64,000 nucleotides of DNA from Chryseobacterium sp. MA9 (GCF_024399315.1 NZ_CP075170.1:4911501-4975500); one strand, 5' to 3'. Shown: positions 8,530-16,880, counted from the stretch's first letter. Notes: generated from the sequence alone by a model not told the origin. Made by a program: numbers and translations.

Positions 8530-9553
8530 ACTATACTTTTATCTTATTATAAGTGCCATATTGCTGGCTATTCTGGCAGTGGTGGCACTTTATATAGGCG
8601 TTTATGATTTTAACGGGGTGTCACCGTTCACGGTTTTAAGCCAATTTATTGAAGGAGATCCGGATCTGTCGCTAAGTGATAAATATGTCATCTGGGAAGT
8701 AAGAACTTCCAGAATTATTATGGCCATTCTGGTGGGGAGCATGCTTGCCGTTTCAGGAACCACATTGCAGGGACTTTTTAAAAATCCACTGGCAACTGGT
8801 GAGGCGATTGGTTTAACCTCGGGAGCCACATTATTGGCAGCATTTGCCATCGTTTTGGGAGGGCATTTTAAGCAGTATCTTCCTGAAATTGTACAGTTTT
8901 CCCTGGTAGGGATTTCAGCTTTTTTAGGAGCTTTGCTGGCGATGATGCTGGTATACAGAATTTCTACAAGTGCAGGAAAAACAAATGTGGTTATGATGCT
9001 TTTAAGCGGTGTTGCCATTACCTCCATAGGGTTTTCAATTACAGGATTCCTTATTTATCTTTCAAAAGATGAACAGTTGAGAGATCTTTCATTCTGGAAT
9101 ATGGGAAGCCTGGCTGCAGCCACATGGACAAAAAATATCGTTTTAACAGTAGTTATAGCTATTTCTTATGCGATTTTACTTCCCAAAGGAAAGGCACTGA
9201 ATGCCATGATGCTGGGAGAAAGAGATGCTCAGCATTTGGGAATCAATGTAGAGAAACTGAAAAAGCAGATTGTTGTTATTACTTCATTAATGATAGGTAC
9301 CTGCGTTGCATTTTCAGGAACAATTGGTTTTGTAGGTCTTATTGTGCCTTATATTTTAAGGCTGTTATTCAAATCAAACTACGTGTTCATTCTGCCGTTG
9401 TCAGCAGTTATGGGAAGTATTTTGCTTCTGATTGCGGATACCATCAGCAGAAGTATTGTGGCACCGTCAGAACTGCCAATCGGTATCTTGACCTCTTTGA
9501 TCGGAGGGCCTATTTTTATTGCTATTTTAATTAAATTTAAAAAATCACTCTAA
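8513..9553 (+). CDS. hmuU: Heme ABC transporter permease (FecCD family)
   Basis: 346 residues with about ten transmembrane segments. FecCD-family signatures include VRTSRIIMAILVGSMLAVSG near residue 65, QGLFKNPLA, and the coupling region GTIGFVGLIVPYILRLL near residue 265. The only suitable start is TTG at 8513, overlapping hmuT by 17 bases; the next Met lies inside the first conserved block, so the TTG start is preferred but not certain. The stop overlaps the next ATG in TAATG, which supports translational coupling with hmuV. Confidence 0.87.
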   Translation: MKTQSKLYFYLIISAILLAILAVVALYIGVYDFNGVSPFTVLSQFIEGDPDLSLSDKYVIWEVRTSRIIMAILVGSMLAVSGTTLQGLFKNPLATGEAIGLTSGATLLAAFAIVLGGHFKQYLPEIVQFSLVGISAFLGALLAMMLVYRISTSAGKTNVVMMLLSGVAITSIGFSITGFLIYLSKDEQLRDLSFWNMGSLAAATWTKNIVLTVVIAISYAILLPKGKALNAMMLGERDAQHLGINVEKLKKQIVVITSLMIGTCVAFSGTIGFVGLIVPYILRLLFKSNYVFILPLSAVMGSILLLIADTISRSIVAPSELPIGILTSLIGGPIFIAILIKFKKSL

Positions 9554-10326
9554 TGATAAAAGCGCATCAAATTAATTATCTGCACAAGAGTTTTAAAATT
9601 CTTGACAGTGTTGATGTCTCTTTAGGGTATGGCGAATTTTTAGCAATCGTTGGACCGAATGGAGCAGGAAAGTCAAGTCTTTTAAGTGTTTTGGCAAATG
9701 AAGTAAAAGAAGGAAGATCTAATATTGTATTCAAAGAAAAACCTATCGCAGACTGGGCAGTAAAAGAATTGTCCCAGCATAAAGCCAAATTTTCGCAGCA
9801 CAATTCCAATGAAATTCCTTTGCAGGTAAAAGATGTAGTCATGATGGGAAGATATCCTTATTTTGAGGCTCAGCCCGGTAAAGAAGATCTGGAAGCCATG
9901 AATAATATGATGTATGAAACAGATATTTTTCATCTGAAAGACAGAGATTACAATACCCTGTCCGGAGGAGAGAAGCAACGGGTACATCTTTCAAGAGTAA
10001 TGGCACAATTACAGAACGATATTACCCATAAGCTGGTTTTTCTGGATGAACCTTTGAATAATTTGGATATAAAACATCAGTATAAGGCGTTGGAAATTAT
10101 CAAAAATTTTACGAAAAAAGCCAACAGCGCCATTGTTGTTTTACATGATCTGAACCTTGCAGCACAATTTGCAGACAAGATTTTATTGATGAAATCAGGA
10201 AAAGTTTCCGCCTTTGGAACTCCGCAGGAAGTTTTTACGGCAGAAAACATCAGCAAAGCCTATAATTTTCCCTGTACCATCTGCGGACACCCTATTACGA
10301 ATAACCCAATGATCATTTTTGGATAA
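9553..10326 (+). CDS. hmuV: Heme ABC transporter ATP-binding protein
   Basis: 257 residues. Walker A is GPNGAGKS near residue 34, the Q-loop lies in FSQHNSNEIP, the ABC signature is LSGGEKQR near residue 137, Walker B is LVFLDEP, and the H-loop is VVLHDLN. This is the arrangement of FhuC/HmuV-type ATPases. The tail contains CTICGHP and ends NNPMIIFG. It starts on the last base of hmuU and ends two bases before the methyltransferase gene, so it sits in the middle of the operon. Confidence 0.9.
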   Translation: MIKAHQINYLHKSFKILDSVDVSLGYGEFLAIVGPNGAGKSSLLSVLANEVKEGRSNIVFKEKPIADWAVKELSQHKAKFSQHNSNEIPLQVKDVVMMGRYPYFEAQPGKEDLEAMNNMMYETDIFHLKDRDYNTLSGGEKQRVHLSRVMAQLQNDITHKLVFLDEPLNNLDIKHQYKALEIIKNFTKKANSAIVVLHDLNLAAQFADKILLMKSGKVSAFGTPQEVFTAENISKAYNFPCTICGHPITNNPMIIFG

Positions 10327-10328
10327 CT

Positions 10329-10979
10329 ATGGAAAAAGAAGAACTTAAAATCCTTGCACAGAATCTGGCCAATCCTCAGGGAGAAAAAGGCATCGAGATT
10401 GGTGAAATGATGAATGCTACTAACATCAGCATGACGTTAGAAAGTATCAGAACCCTTGTGATGGAAGACGATCAGCATATCCTTGAAATAGGACACGGCA
10501 ATGCCGGACACCTGAAAAGTATAATGAGTCTTGCCAAAAACCTCAGATATACAGGGGTCGATATTTCTGAAACCATGCACAATGAAGCCAAAAGACTCAA
10601 TAAAGAATTTGAAAACCAGGCAGATTTTATTTTGTATGAAGGAAAGAAGCTTCCTTTTCAGGACGGGACTTTCAATAAAATATTTACAGTCAATACCGTG
10701 TATTTCTGGGAAAACCCGGTAGAATTTTTAAACGAGATCTACAGGGTTTTAAAAGATGACGGGACATTCGTTCTTACATTCGGGCAAAGAGATTTCATGG
10801 AGAAACTTCCTTTTACAGAATATGATTTCACCTTGTACAACAACAATGAAATGGAAGAACTGATTTCCAAAAGTCATTTTAAAAGAATGAAAATTTCCGA
10901 AAAAAAAGAAGAAATAAAAAGTAAAACAGGAGAAGAAACAATACAAAGAATTTATACAATTTTAACCATAAAAAAATAA
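10329..10979 (+). CDS. Class I SAM-dependent methyltransferase in the heme operon
   Basis: 216 residues with a Rossmann methyltransferase domain. Motif I is ILEIGHGNAGHL near residue 55, motif II is YTGVDIS, motif III/IV is FNKIFTVNTVYFWENP, and a VLTFG strand follows. It resembles the Methyltransf_11 group of small-molecule methylases. It starts two bases after hmuV and ends four bases before hemS, so it is cotranscribed with heme uptake. The substrate is unknown; a role on a heme-breakdown product, as in radical or anaerobic heme degradation, is only a guess from context. Confidence 0.8.
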   Translation: MEKEELKILAQNLANPQGEKGIEIGEMMNATNISMTLESIRTLVMEDDQHILEIGHGNAGHLKSIMSLAKNLRYTGVDISETMHNEAKRLNKEFENQADFILYEGKKLPFQDGTFNKIFTVNTVYFWENPVEFLNEIYRVLKDDGTFVLTFGQRDFMEKLPFTEYDFTLYNNNEMEELISKSHFKRMKISEKKEEIKSKTGEETIQRIYTILTIKK

Positions 10980-10983
10980 AATA

Positions 10984-12012
10984 ATGAGCACATTAGTTAA
11001 TGATTTAAAGGAAAAATGGGAGGCTCTGAAAGCAGAAAACCCACACATAAGAATAAGAAATGCCGCTGCACAGCTAGGGGTAAGTGAAGCAGAATTATTA
11101 TTGACCAGTGTAGGAGAAGAGGTAACTGTTTTAAACGCAGATTTCCCGGGAATTCTTACAGAAGCTGAGCAGTTGGGAAAAGTAATGGCTCTTACCCGTA
11201 ATGATGAATGTGTTCACGAAAGAAAAGGAACTTACCTGAACGGAGATTTCAGCAGCCCACACGCACAGCTTTTTGTTGGGGAAGACATTGATCTTAGAAT
11301 TTTCCTTAACCACTGGAAGTTTGCTTTTGCAGTAGTGGAAGGAGATAAGAAAAGTCTTCAGTTTTTTGGAAAGGATGGTCTGGCATTGCACAAGATTTAT
11401 CTGACAAAAAACAGTAACGAAGAAGCTTTCGATGCTTTGGTTGAGAAGTTCAAAGCAGAAGATCAGAATCAGGCTTTTGTATTTGAAGCTGTAGCTCCAA
11501 AACAGGCTGAAAAAGCAGATACTGAAATAGATGTAGAAGGCTTCAAAAAAGCTTGGACAGAATTGAAAGATACTCATGATTTCTTCATGATGACAAGAAA
11601 ATATGGAGTAAGCAGAACACAGGCATTAAGATTAGCTCCGGAAGGATTTGCTAAGAAAATTGATAATGCTAAAGTGGTCAACATCCTTGAAGATGCTTCT
11701 GAAAAAAATACACCGATCATGGTTTTTGTTGGAAACAGAGGAATTATTCAGATCCATACAGGGAACGTGAAGAAAACACTTTGGCACCAGCAATGGTTCA
11801 ATGTAATGGATCCTGATTTCAACTTACACCTTGATGTAACGAAAATTGCAGAAGCATGGATCGTTAAAAAACCAACTGAAGACGGAGAAGTAACGGCTAT
11901 CGAAGTATTCAACAAAGAAGGAGACTTTATCGTTCAGTTCTTTGGAAAAAGGAAACCTGGAATTCCTGAGCTTCAGGAGTGGAAGGACCTTGTAGCAGCA
12001 TTAGAAAAGTAA
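10984..12012 (+). CDS. hmuS: HemS/ChuX-family heme-handling protein
   Basis: 342 residues built as two related halves, as in HemS/ChuS/HmuS. Half one has NPHIRIRNAAAQLGVSEAELL near residue 19 and FLNHWKFAFAVVEG. Half two has KYGVSRTQALRLAPEGFA near residue 205, then IQIHTGNVKKTLWHQQWFNVMDPDFNLHL. Family members bind heme in the cytoplasm after import and traffic or degrade it, using an axial His in the second half. The gene ends the heme-uptake operon and is followed by a strong terminator. I use hmuS in the Yersinia sense, not for the CobN-like HmuS of Porphyromonas. Confidence 0.87.
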   Translation: MSTLVNDLKEKWEALKAENPHIRIRNAAAQLGVSEAELLLTSVGEEVTVLNADFPGILTEAEQLGKVMALTRNDECVHERKGTYLNGDFSSPHAQLFVGEDIDLRIFLNHWKFAFAVVEGDKKSLQFFGKDGLALHKIYLTKNSNEEAFDALVEKFKAEDQNQAFVFEAVAPKQAEKADTEIDVEGFKKAWTELKDTHDFFMMTRKYGVSRTQALRLAPEGFAKKIDNAKVVNILEDASEKNTPIMVFVGNRGIIQIHTGNVKKTLWHQQWFNVMDPDFNLHLDVTKIAEAWIVKKPTEDGEVTAIEVFNKEGDFIVQFFGKRKPGIPELQEWKDLVAALEK

Positions 12013-12031
12013 TAATTAGATGATTTGAATG

Positions 12032-12070
12032 AGACCGTTTTGTTTGTAAAATTCAAAGCGGTCTTTTTTA
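12032..12070 (+). terminator. Terminator of the hmu operon
   Basis: AGACCG and CGGTCT arms with inner TTTTG/CAAAG pairing, followed by TTTTTTATT, 20 bases after the hemS stop. Confidence 0.85.
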
Positions 12071-12129
12071 TTACAGTGATCTGCAAGTGCCAGAATATTT
12101 GTGTAATTTGTGATTAAATATAAAATAAA

Positions 12130-13002
12130 ATGAAAAATATTTTCATAGCGATACTGCTTGCCGGTTTCTGTTCTTTGAAAGCACAGGACTTTAAAGCTTA
12201 CCAGTTTTATGATAAAAAAGGAAAGGAAGTAAAAACGGAAAAACTGGTGAAAGAACTGGCCGATTATGATGTGGTCTTTTTTGGTGAAAACCATAACAGT
12301 TCTATCAATCATTGGCTTCAGCTTAAAATAACAGAAGCTCTGTTTGCCAAAAAGAATGGACAGCTTATTTTAGGAGCTGAAATGTTTGAAAGAGACAATC
12401 AGGCTCAGCTGAATCAATATCTGAATGGGAAATTGGATGCTAAAACATTCAAAGACTCCGCACGTTTATGGAACAACTATGCAACGGATTACAAACCTTT
12501 GGTAGATTTTGCTAAAAATAAAAAACTGAATTTTATTGGCACTAATATTCCAAGGAAATATGCCTCTCAAACTGCTAAGGAAGGCCTTGAATCCCTGAAT
12601 AAATTAAGTGAAAAAGAGAAAACTTATATTGCTCAGTTACCTATAAAAGTTACGTTAGACACTCCGGGATATCCGGAAATGAAAGCGATGATGGGTGATC
12701 ATGCAGAAGGGACAAAAGTGATGAATTTTATTTCAGCCCAAGCAACAAAAGATGCTACAATGGCTGAGTCTATTCTGAAAAATTACCAGGCCGGAAAAAC
12801 ATTTATCCATTACAATGGAAACTATCACAGCAAAGAGTTTGGTGGAATCTATTGGTATATAAAACAGAAAAATCCTAATTTGAAAATGGCGGTGATCTCA
12901 GTTTTTGAATCAGAAGATCCTGAACTGAAAGTGCCAGCTAAAGAGTATATTCCAACAGATTTTAATCTGATTATTCCTGCGGATATGACAAAGACCTTTT
13001 AA
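12130..13002 (+). CDS. ChaN-like heme-binding exported protein
   Basis: 290 residues with a signal peptide ending at LKAQ (about residue 19). The ChaN/Tiki-superfamily motif is clear: VVFFGENHNSSINHW near residue 40, LILGAEMFERDNQ near residue 80, a late FIHYNGNYHSKEFGG, and the tail LIIPADMTKTF. ChaN binds cofacial heme and is iron-regulated in Campylobacter. The position right after the heme operon supports a role in heme or porphyrin handling outside the cytoplasm. A terminator lies between it and hemS, so it has its own promoter or depends on read-through. Confidence 0.8.
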   Translation: MKNIFIAILLAGFCSLKAQDFKAYQFYDKKGKEVKTEKLVKELADYDVVFFGENHNSSINHWLQLKITEALFAKKNGQLILGAEMFERDNQAQLNQYLNGKLDAKTFKDSARLWNNYATDYKPLVDFAKNKKLNFIGTNIPRKYASQTAKEGLESLNKLSEKEKTYIAQLPIKVTLDTPGYPEMKAMMGDHAEGTKVMNFISAQATKDATMAESILKNYQAGKTFIHYNGNYHSKEFGGIYWYIKQKNPNLKMAVISVFESEDPELKVPAKEYIPTDFNLIIPADMTKTF

Positions 13003-13078
13003 TGATGTTCTAGCAGATGATACAGATTGAGCAGATCTTATTATGAATAAATAATTTGAATTGTATTCATTCAATAGG

Positions 13079-13101
13079 AACGGGCTTTAGCCCGTTTTTT
13101 T
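13079..13101 (+). terminator. Terminator of the ChaN-like gene
   Basis: CGGGC-TTTA-GCCCG hairpin followed by seven T residues. Confidence 0.8.
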
Positions 13102-13173
13102 ATATCAGACTTCCATTAGCTTAGCCAAAACTTAAAATTAATTATCGGATAATCATTTTTATTCCACAATATT

Positions 13174-13181
13174 TACCTTTG
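13174..13181 (+). promoter_or_regulatory. -7 box of the deformylase-like gene
   Basis: TACCTTTG fits TAnnTTTG, 18 bases before the ATG at 13200. It excludes the TTG start at 13179. Confidence 0.6.
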
Positions 13182-13199
13182 TACAACATTCCAGAAAAC

Positions 13200-13835
13200 A
13201 TGAATAAATTACCCATACTGCTGATCTTTTTTATCGGACTGATCAATGCCCAGAAACTCACTTCCAATGAAATTTCAGTAATCAATCAAGGTGATCCAAA
13301 TACTGCATTGCCAATCTATCAGACTACAGATACCAATCAGCATAAAACATTGCTGAGCATTTCTTTAGAAGCAGATCCTCTTGACCCGAACACAGCTGTT
13401 CTGGTAAAAAGAATGAAAGAATCCCTTCTGTCAACAGATGGTGGAGTAGGAATTGCAGCACCTCAGGTGGGAATCAACAGAAAAATTATCTGGGTGCAGC
13501 GTTTTGACAAAGAAGGAACCCCGCTGGAATACTTCATCAATCCGGTCATTGTATGGCGTTCCGATCTGCAGAATCTTGGGCCTGAAGGAGATCTTTCTAT
13601 TCCTGATTTCAGAGATCAGTTTTACAGAAGTAAAGTAATCCAGTTAGAATATGTTGATTTGAAAGGACAGAAATATTCAGAAATAGTAGAAGGATTTACA
13701 GCCGTTATTTTCCAGCATGAGATCGACCATCTTTTCGGAGTTTTGATTTCTGATAAAAAAGAAAAAGAAAAAAATGATTCTTATAAAAAAGTGGATGCTT
13801 ATCAGAAAAGTGACGTAAATAAAGACAGAAGATAA
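13200..13835 (+). CDS. Exported peptide deformylase-like protein with Cys-to-Asp metal ligand
   Basis: 211 residues. A hydrophobic signal peptide MNKLPILLIFFIGLINAQ precedes the domain, so the protein is predicted to leave the cytoplasm, which is unusual for a deformylase. Motif 1 is GVGIAAPQVG (normal GxGxAAxQ), motif 3 is QHEIDHLFG with His173 and His177, but motif 2 reads EGDLS, so Asp131 replaces the Cys metal ligand of EGCLS. The metal site may still form with Asp, His, His. The tail is highly charged (Lys/Asp). Formyl-methionine is normally removed in the cytoplasm, so the function here is probably different. Start chosen by promoter and signal peptide. Confidence 0.8.
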   Translation: MNKLPILLIFFIGLINAQKLTSNEISVINQGDPNTALPIYQTTDTNQHKTLLSISLEADPLDPNTAVLVKRMKESLLSTDGGVGIAAPQVGINRKIIWVQRFDKEGTPLEYFINPVIVWRSDLQNLGPEGDLSIPDFRDQFYRSKVIQLEYVDLKGQKYSEIVEGFTAVIFQHEIDHLFGVLISDKKEKEKNDSYKKVDAYQKSDVNKDRR

Positions 13836-13874
13836 TGATGAGTTATAAATGATGAATTGCTATTAAATAAAATA

Positions 13875-13906
13875 AAAGGAGCTGTTTCCATGGAAACAGC
13901 TCCTTT
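13875..13906. terminator. Bidirectional terminator, perfect 16-bp arms
   Basis: AAAGGAGCTGTTTCCA and its exact reverse complement lie side by side between the convergent deformylase-like and ohr genes. Confidence 0.88.
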
Positions 13907-13934
13907 CGTTATAACTATGCTTAAAAAAATTGGA

Positions 13935-14360
13935 TTAATCGTTGTTGGTTACTGAAAGCTTCACCTCCATATTATTTCTGGTTGCATTAGAATAAGGGCA
14001 GATCTGATGTGCCTTTTCTGTTAATTCCTGAGCCTCTTCAATTGAAACTCCAGGTATATTCACGTCCAGTTCTGCTGCCAGTCCGAAGCCACCATTCTCA
14101 AGTTGGCCAATGCTCACCTGTGCAGTAACTGTTGTTTCTCCGGTTTTCACTTTAGAAAGACTGATTACCCTGTTCAGAGCACTGTCGAAACATGCAGAAT
14201 ATCCAGCTGCAAAAAGCATTTCAGGGTTGGCAAAATCTTCATTTGCTCCTCCTAATGCTTTTGGCATTCTTACATCAAGTTCTAAAACTCCGTTTTCACT
14301 TTTTACATGTCCGTTTCTGCCTCCTTTAGCAGTTACCTGAGTTGTATATAACGTTTTCAT
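13935..14360 (-). CDS. ohr: Organic hydroperoxide resistance protein Ohr (OsmC family)
   Basis: 141 residues. The two peroxidatic cysteines are in place: FAAGYSACFDSAL near residue 56 and HQICPYSNATRNN near residue 120, the Ohr rather than the OsmC pattern. The N-terminus MKTLYTTQVTAKGGRNGHV is typical. Ohr reduces organic hydroperoxides in the cytoplasm using lipoyl-dependent thiols. The gene abuts the ohrR stop without a gap and is the last gene of a three-gene unit ending at a strong terminator. Confidence 0.93.
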   Translation of the reverse strand: MKTLYTTQVTAKGGRNGHVKSENGVLELDVRMPKALGGANEDFANPEMLFAAGYSACFDSALNRVISLSKVKTGETTVTAQVSIGQLENGGFGLAAELDVNIPGVSIEEAQELTEKAHQICPYSNATRNNMEVKLSVTNND

Positions 14361-14795
14361 TTATTTTTCTATTTTGTTTAATATTTTTAGGACTGTGTCT
14401 TTAAGATGCAGCAGTTCTTCCGGTTGTATACCCAGTCTTTCCTGAATCTTTCCCGGAATTTCACATGCTCTTTGCTGAAGCTTTTTCCCAGCTTCATCTA
14501 AAAATACTTCAACCACTCTCTCGTCCTCTTTTTTTCTTTTTCTGATAATAAATCCTTTAGACTCCAGTCTTTTTAAAAGAGGTGTCAAAGTACCGCTGTC
14601 CAGAAACAGTTTTTCTCCGATATGGGTTACCGTAAGTCCGTCACCTTCCCATAGCACCATCATAACAAGGTACTGCGGATACGTTATGTCCAGTTCATCG
14701 AGGAAAGGACGGTAAAGTCCTGTAATCTCTTTGGCAATAACATACAGCGGGAAGCAAATCTGGTTTTCTAGTTTAGGTGTTTTCGGATTTTCCAT
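14361..14795 (-). CDS. ohrR: MarR-family peroxide-sensing repressor OhrR
   Basis: 144 residues of the MarR fold. The N-terminal LENQICFPLYVIAKEI carries the single reactive Cys14 expected for OhrR, and YRPFLDELDITYPQYLVM is the OhrR-type helix with the Tyr residues that contact the Cys. The winged helix is LDSGTLTPLLKRLESKGFI with the wing RKRKKEDER. Organic peroxide oxidises the Cys and releases DNA. It lies between a nitroreductase and ohr on one strand and an OhrR-like operator covers the promoter of the set, so it is probably autoregulated. Confidence 0.9.
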   Translation of the reverse strand: MENPKTPKLENQICFPLYVIAKEITGLYRPFLDELDITYPQYLVMMVLWEGDGLTVTHIGEKLFLDSGTLTPLLKRLESKGFIIRKRKKEDERVVEVFLDEAGKKLQQRACEIPGKIQERLGIQPEELLHLKDTVLKILNKIEK

Positions 14796-14826
14796 AATTT
14801 TGAGTACGAAAGATTCGATGAAGGTA

Positions 14827-15459
14827 TTACTTTTTTATAATAAATTCATCCATTGGAATTCTGACTTTTTTCATAGAAGAAAGCCAGTCATTAGCTTCGT
14901 CACGGTATCCAAGATATAAAAGACTAACACTTTTTAATCCTAGTTCTTTTAATCCCAGTACTTCATCCACTATCGCATTGCTGAATCCTTCTGCCGGAGT
15001 ACTGTCGATTTTAAGTTCTGCTGCTTGTGCCAGGGCAATTCCTAAAGCAATATAAGTCTGGCGGGCAGTATGTGCAAAATGTTCCTCAGGAGTCTGTGCA
15101 CCATATATTTCTTTGATTTTATCAGTATAGCTTCCGAAACGACCTCTTGGAAGGTCTCTTACATCGGTATGATAATCATAAACTTTGTCAATTTTTTCAT
15201 TAGAATAGCTGTCCCATGCTGCAAATACCAAAACGTGAGAAGAATCTCTCATTACTTCAGGGTTTAAAGCACCTGCTACCATTTTTTCTTTCAGTTCCTG
15301 ATTTTCTACCACGATGATTCGGAATGGTTGTAATCCGGATGAAGTAGGAGCCAGTCTTGCTGATTCTAAAATAGTATTAAGGTCTTCCTGTGAAATTTTT
15401 TTGTTCGGGTCATAAGCTTTTACAGCATGTCTCCAGTTTAGATTTTCTATTAATGACAT
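14827..15459 (-). CDS. NAD(P)H-dependent nitroreductase
   Basis: 210 residues of the FMN nitroreductase fold (NfsB type). Visible features are the FMN-binding start WRHAVKAYDPNKKIS near residue 10, SARLAPTSSGLQPFRIIVV near residue 34 and the late AEGFSNAIVDEVLGLKELGLKSVSLLYLGYR. It is the first gene of the nitroreductase-ohrR-ohr unit, which places it in the organic-peroxide or electrophile response. The promoter and OhrR-type box lie 78-116 bases upstream of its start. Confidence 0.87.
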   Translation of the reverse strand: MSLIENLNWRHAVKAYDPNKKISQEDLNTILESARLAPTSSGLQPFRIIVVENQELKEKMVAGALNPEVMRDSSHVLVFAAWDSYSNEKIDKVYDYHTDVRDLPRGRFGSYTDKIKEIYGAQTPEEHFAHTARQTYIALGIALAQAAELKIDSTPAEGFSNAIVDEVLGLKELGLKSVSLLYLGYRDEANDWLSSMKKVRIPMDEFIIKK

Positions 15460-15536
15460 TTTCTTTTTGTTTTTAAATTAAACTACTTGGCGGTTATTGA
15501 ACTTCCTGATTTTTATATTGAAGTAAAACAACACTG

Positions 15537-15575
15537 CAAATGTACAAGCAATTTAATTGTGCGCAATTTAATTTT
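15537..15575 (-). promoter_or_regulatory. Promoter and OhrR-type operator of the nitroreductase-ohrR-ohr unit
   Basis: On the minus strand TACATTTG (15537-15544) is a -7 box, with TTG 19 bases upstream. The spacer is filled by two repeats of GCAATTTAATTNT on the plus strand (15548-15573), very similar to the AATTnAATT core of known OhrR operators. Binding would block RNA polymerase. A divergent SDR gene starts 145 bases away. Confidence 0.72.
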
Positions 15576-15719
15576 GAAAGATTTTATTTATGACGATTAT
15601 TGATAAACTAAAACAGGTAAGAAAATAAGCAGATTACTTTTTATCCATTTACGCATGATTCGGATTTTTTAAGATCATTTCTATTCCAATCTTTGCAGGA
15701 GAATTTTAAACTAAAAACA

Positions 15720-16472
15720 ATGCAGAAATTTAAAAACAAAACCGCTTTAATTACCGGGGGAACCAATGGAATGGGGCTGGCCACCGCTCAAAAATTTATC
15801 GAAGAAGGTGGTTCTGCTATTATCACAGGGAGAAGTGAAGAAACTGTGAATATTACCCTGGAAAAACTTGGAGAAAAGGCTTTTGGAATTGTTTCCAATG
15901 CCGGAAATATAAAAGATGTGATGAATCTTCAGCAGGAAGTCAGAAAATATACAGAACATATTGACCTTGTCTTTGCCAATGCTGGATATGGAAGGTTTGC
16001 TCCTATAGAATATGTGGATGAAAACCAGTTTGACGATCTTTTTAACCTGCTGGTAAAAGGTCCTTTTTTTACGGTGCAGCAGGTACTGCCATTAATGAAA
16101 AGCGGAAGTTCCGTTATTTTCAATACTTCTGTAGCAACAGATATTGCTATGCATAATTTTTCTGTGTATTCTGCAGCCAAATCAGCAGTGCAGTCTTTCA
16201 TTAAAACGTTTGCGGTAGAGCTTACAGAACGTGGCATCCGTGTCAACGGAGTGAGTCCGGGACATATTAAAACCAATATTTTTAATAATACAGGATTAAC
16301 CGGAGAACAGATTGAAAGTGCCATTGAGGGTATTATTCCTACAATCCCTTTTAAAAGACAGGGGAAACCATCAGAAATAGCCAATGTAGTTCTGTTTCTT
16401 GCTTCGGAAGAAGCCTCCTATATTCATGGAGCTGAAGTAAAAGTAGATGCCGGAATTTCTGTGATAAGATAG
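15720..16472 (+). CDS. Short-chain dehydrogenase/reductase
   Basis: 250 residues from the ATG at 15720; a longer TTG start at 15693 overlaps a probable -7 region (AATCTTTG) and is rejected. The classical SDR features are present: TALITGGTNGMGLA near residue 10 (TGxxxGxG), VFANAGYG, Ser in FNTSVATD, YSAAK near residue 150 and the PGHIKTN strand. Cofactor NADPH is likely from TGR after beta-2. The substrate is not identifiable. It is divergent from the peroxide operon across a region that holds the OhrR-type operator, so shared control is possible. Confidence 0.88.
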   Translation: MQKFKNKTALITGGTNGMGLATAQKFIEEGGSAIITGRSEETVNITLEKLGEKAFGIVSNAGNIKDVMNLQQEVRKYTEHIDLVFANAGYGRFAPIEYVDENQFDDLFNLLVKGPFFTVQQVLPLMKSGSSVIFNTSVATDIAMHNFSVYSAAKSAVQSFIKTFAVELTERGIRVNGVSPGHIKTNIFNNTGLTGEQIESAIEGIIPTIPFKRQGKPSEIANVVLFLASEEASYIHGAEVKVDAGISVIR

Positions 16473-16493
16473 CTACAGACTATTTCAGAGAGC

Positions 16494-16811
16494 TTAAAGA
16501 TTTTTCACCTCTTTAATTTCTTTGATGATATTGGTCTTATTTTCAATACCAATATTATAAGTCTTACTTTTTTTTAAGCTTTGAGTTGCCTTTTCTATAA
16601 GAGTTTTGTAATCCGGTGATTTTTTTGAAATATAAAATACCTGAGCACTTATTCCAATGGCAACACGTACCATTTCATTTGGCTTGTCCGGATCTTCAGT
16701 GATATTTGAAATAGTGGCATTATTATACCAGGTTAAATTCTGCGAACTGGAACTACCGGAACAGGATGTAATCATAATAAAAAGTAATAATAGATATGAC
16801 CAGGCTTTCAT
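16494..16811 (-). CDS. Small lipoprotein resembling the protein-glutaminase propeptide; candidate inhibitor
   Basis: 105 residues with a lipoprotein signal (Cys17 in MITSC). After a Ser/Asn-rich linker, residues 47-103 align with the prodomain of the glutaminase encoded just upstream: VRVAIGISAQVFY parallels KISFMVTAQPYY, YKTLIEKA parallels YISMIRQA, and YNIGIENKTN parallels VHIFLKANTS. The Ala-Gln pair (Ala56-Gln57) matches the prodomain position (Ala47 in pro-enzyme numbering) reported to sit in the enzyme active site. There is no catalytic domain. The simplest reading is a free-standing inhibitor or immunity lipoprotein that guards the envelope; this is inference. It follows the glutaminase terminator by 22 bases and may depend on read-through. 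Confidence 0.7.
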   Translation of the reverse strand: MKAWSYLLLLFIMITSCSGSSSSQNLTWYNNATISNITEDPDKPNEMVRVAIGISAQVFYISKKSPDYKTLIEKATQSLKKSKTYNIGIENKTNIIKEIKEVKNL

Positions 16812-16832
16812 AAGGAAAAGTATTTAGTAAAA

Positions 16833-16867
16833 AGCTCCTGCAATGTATCAAAATAAATGCAGGAGCT
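16833..16867 (-). terminator. Terminator between protein-glutaminase and the small lipoprotein gene
   Basis: Perfect arms AGCTCCTGCA and TGCAGGAGCT, followed on the minus strand by TTTTTAC. Confidence 0.8.
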
Positions 16868-16880
16868 CTATATAAATTAG

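Noticed and set aside
8602..9027. 141-codon minus-strand frame opposite hmuU
   Set aside because: It mirrors the permease gene and lacks a start context or recognisable domain.
15929..16384. 151-codon minus-strand frame opposite the SDR gene
   Set aside because: Antisense shadow of a well-conserved SDR; no ribosome-binding or promoter signal.
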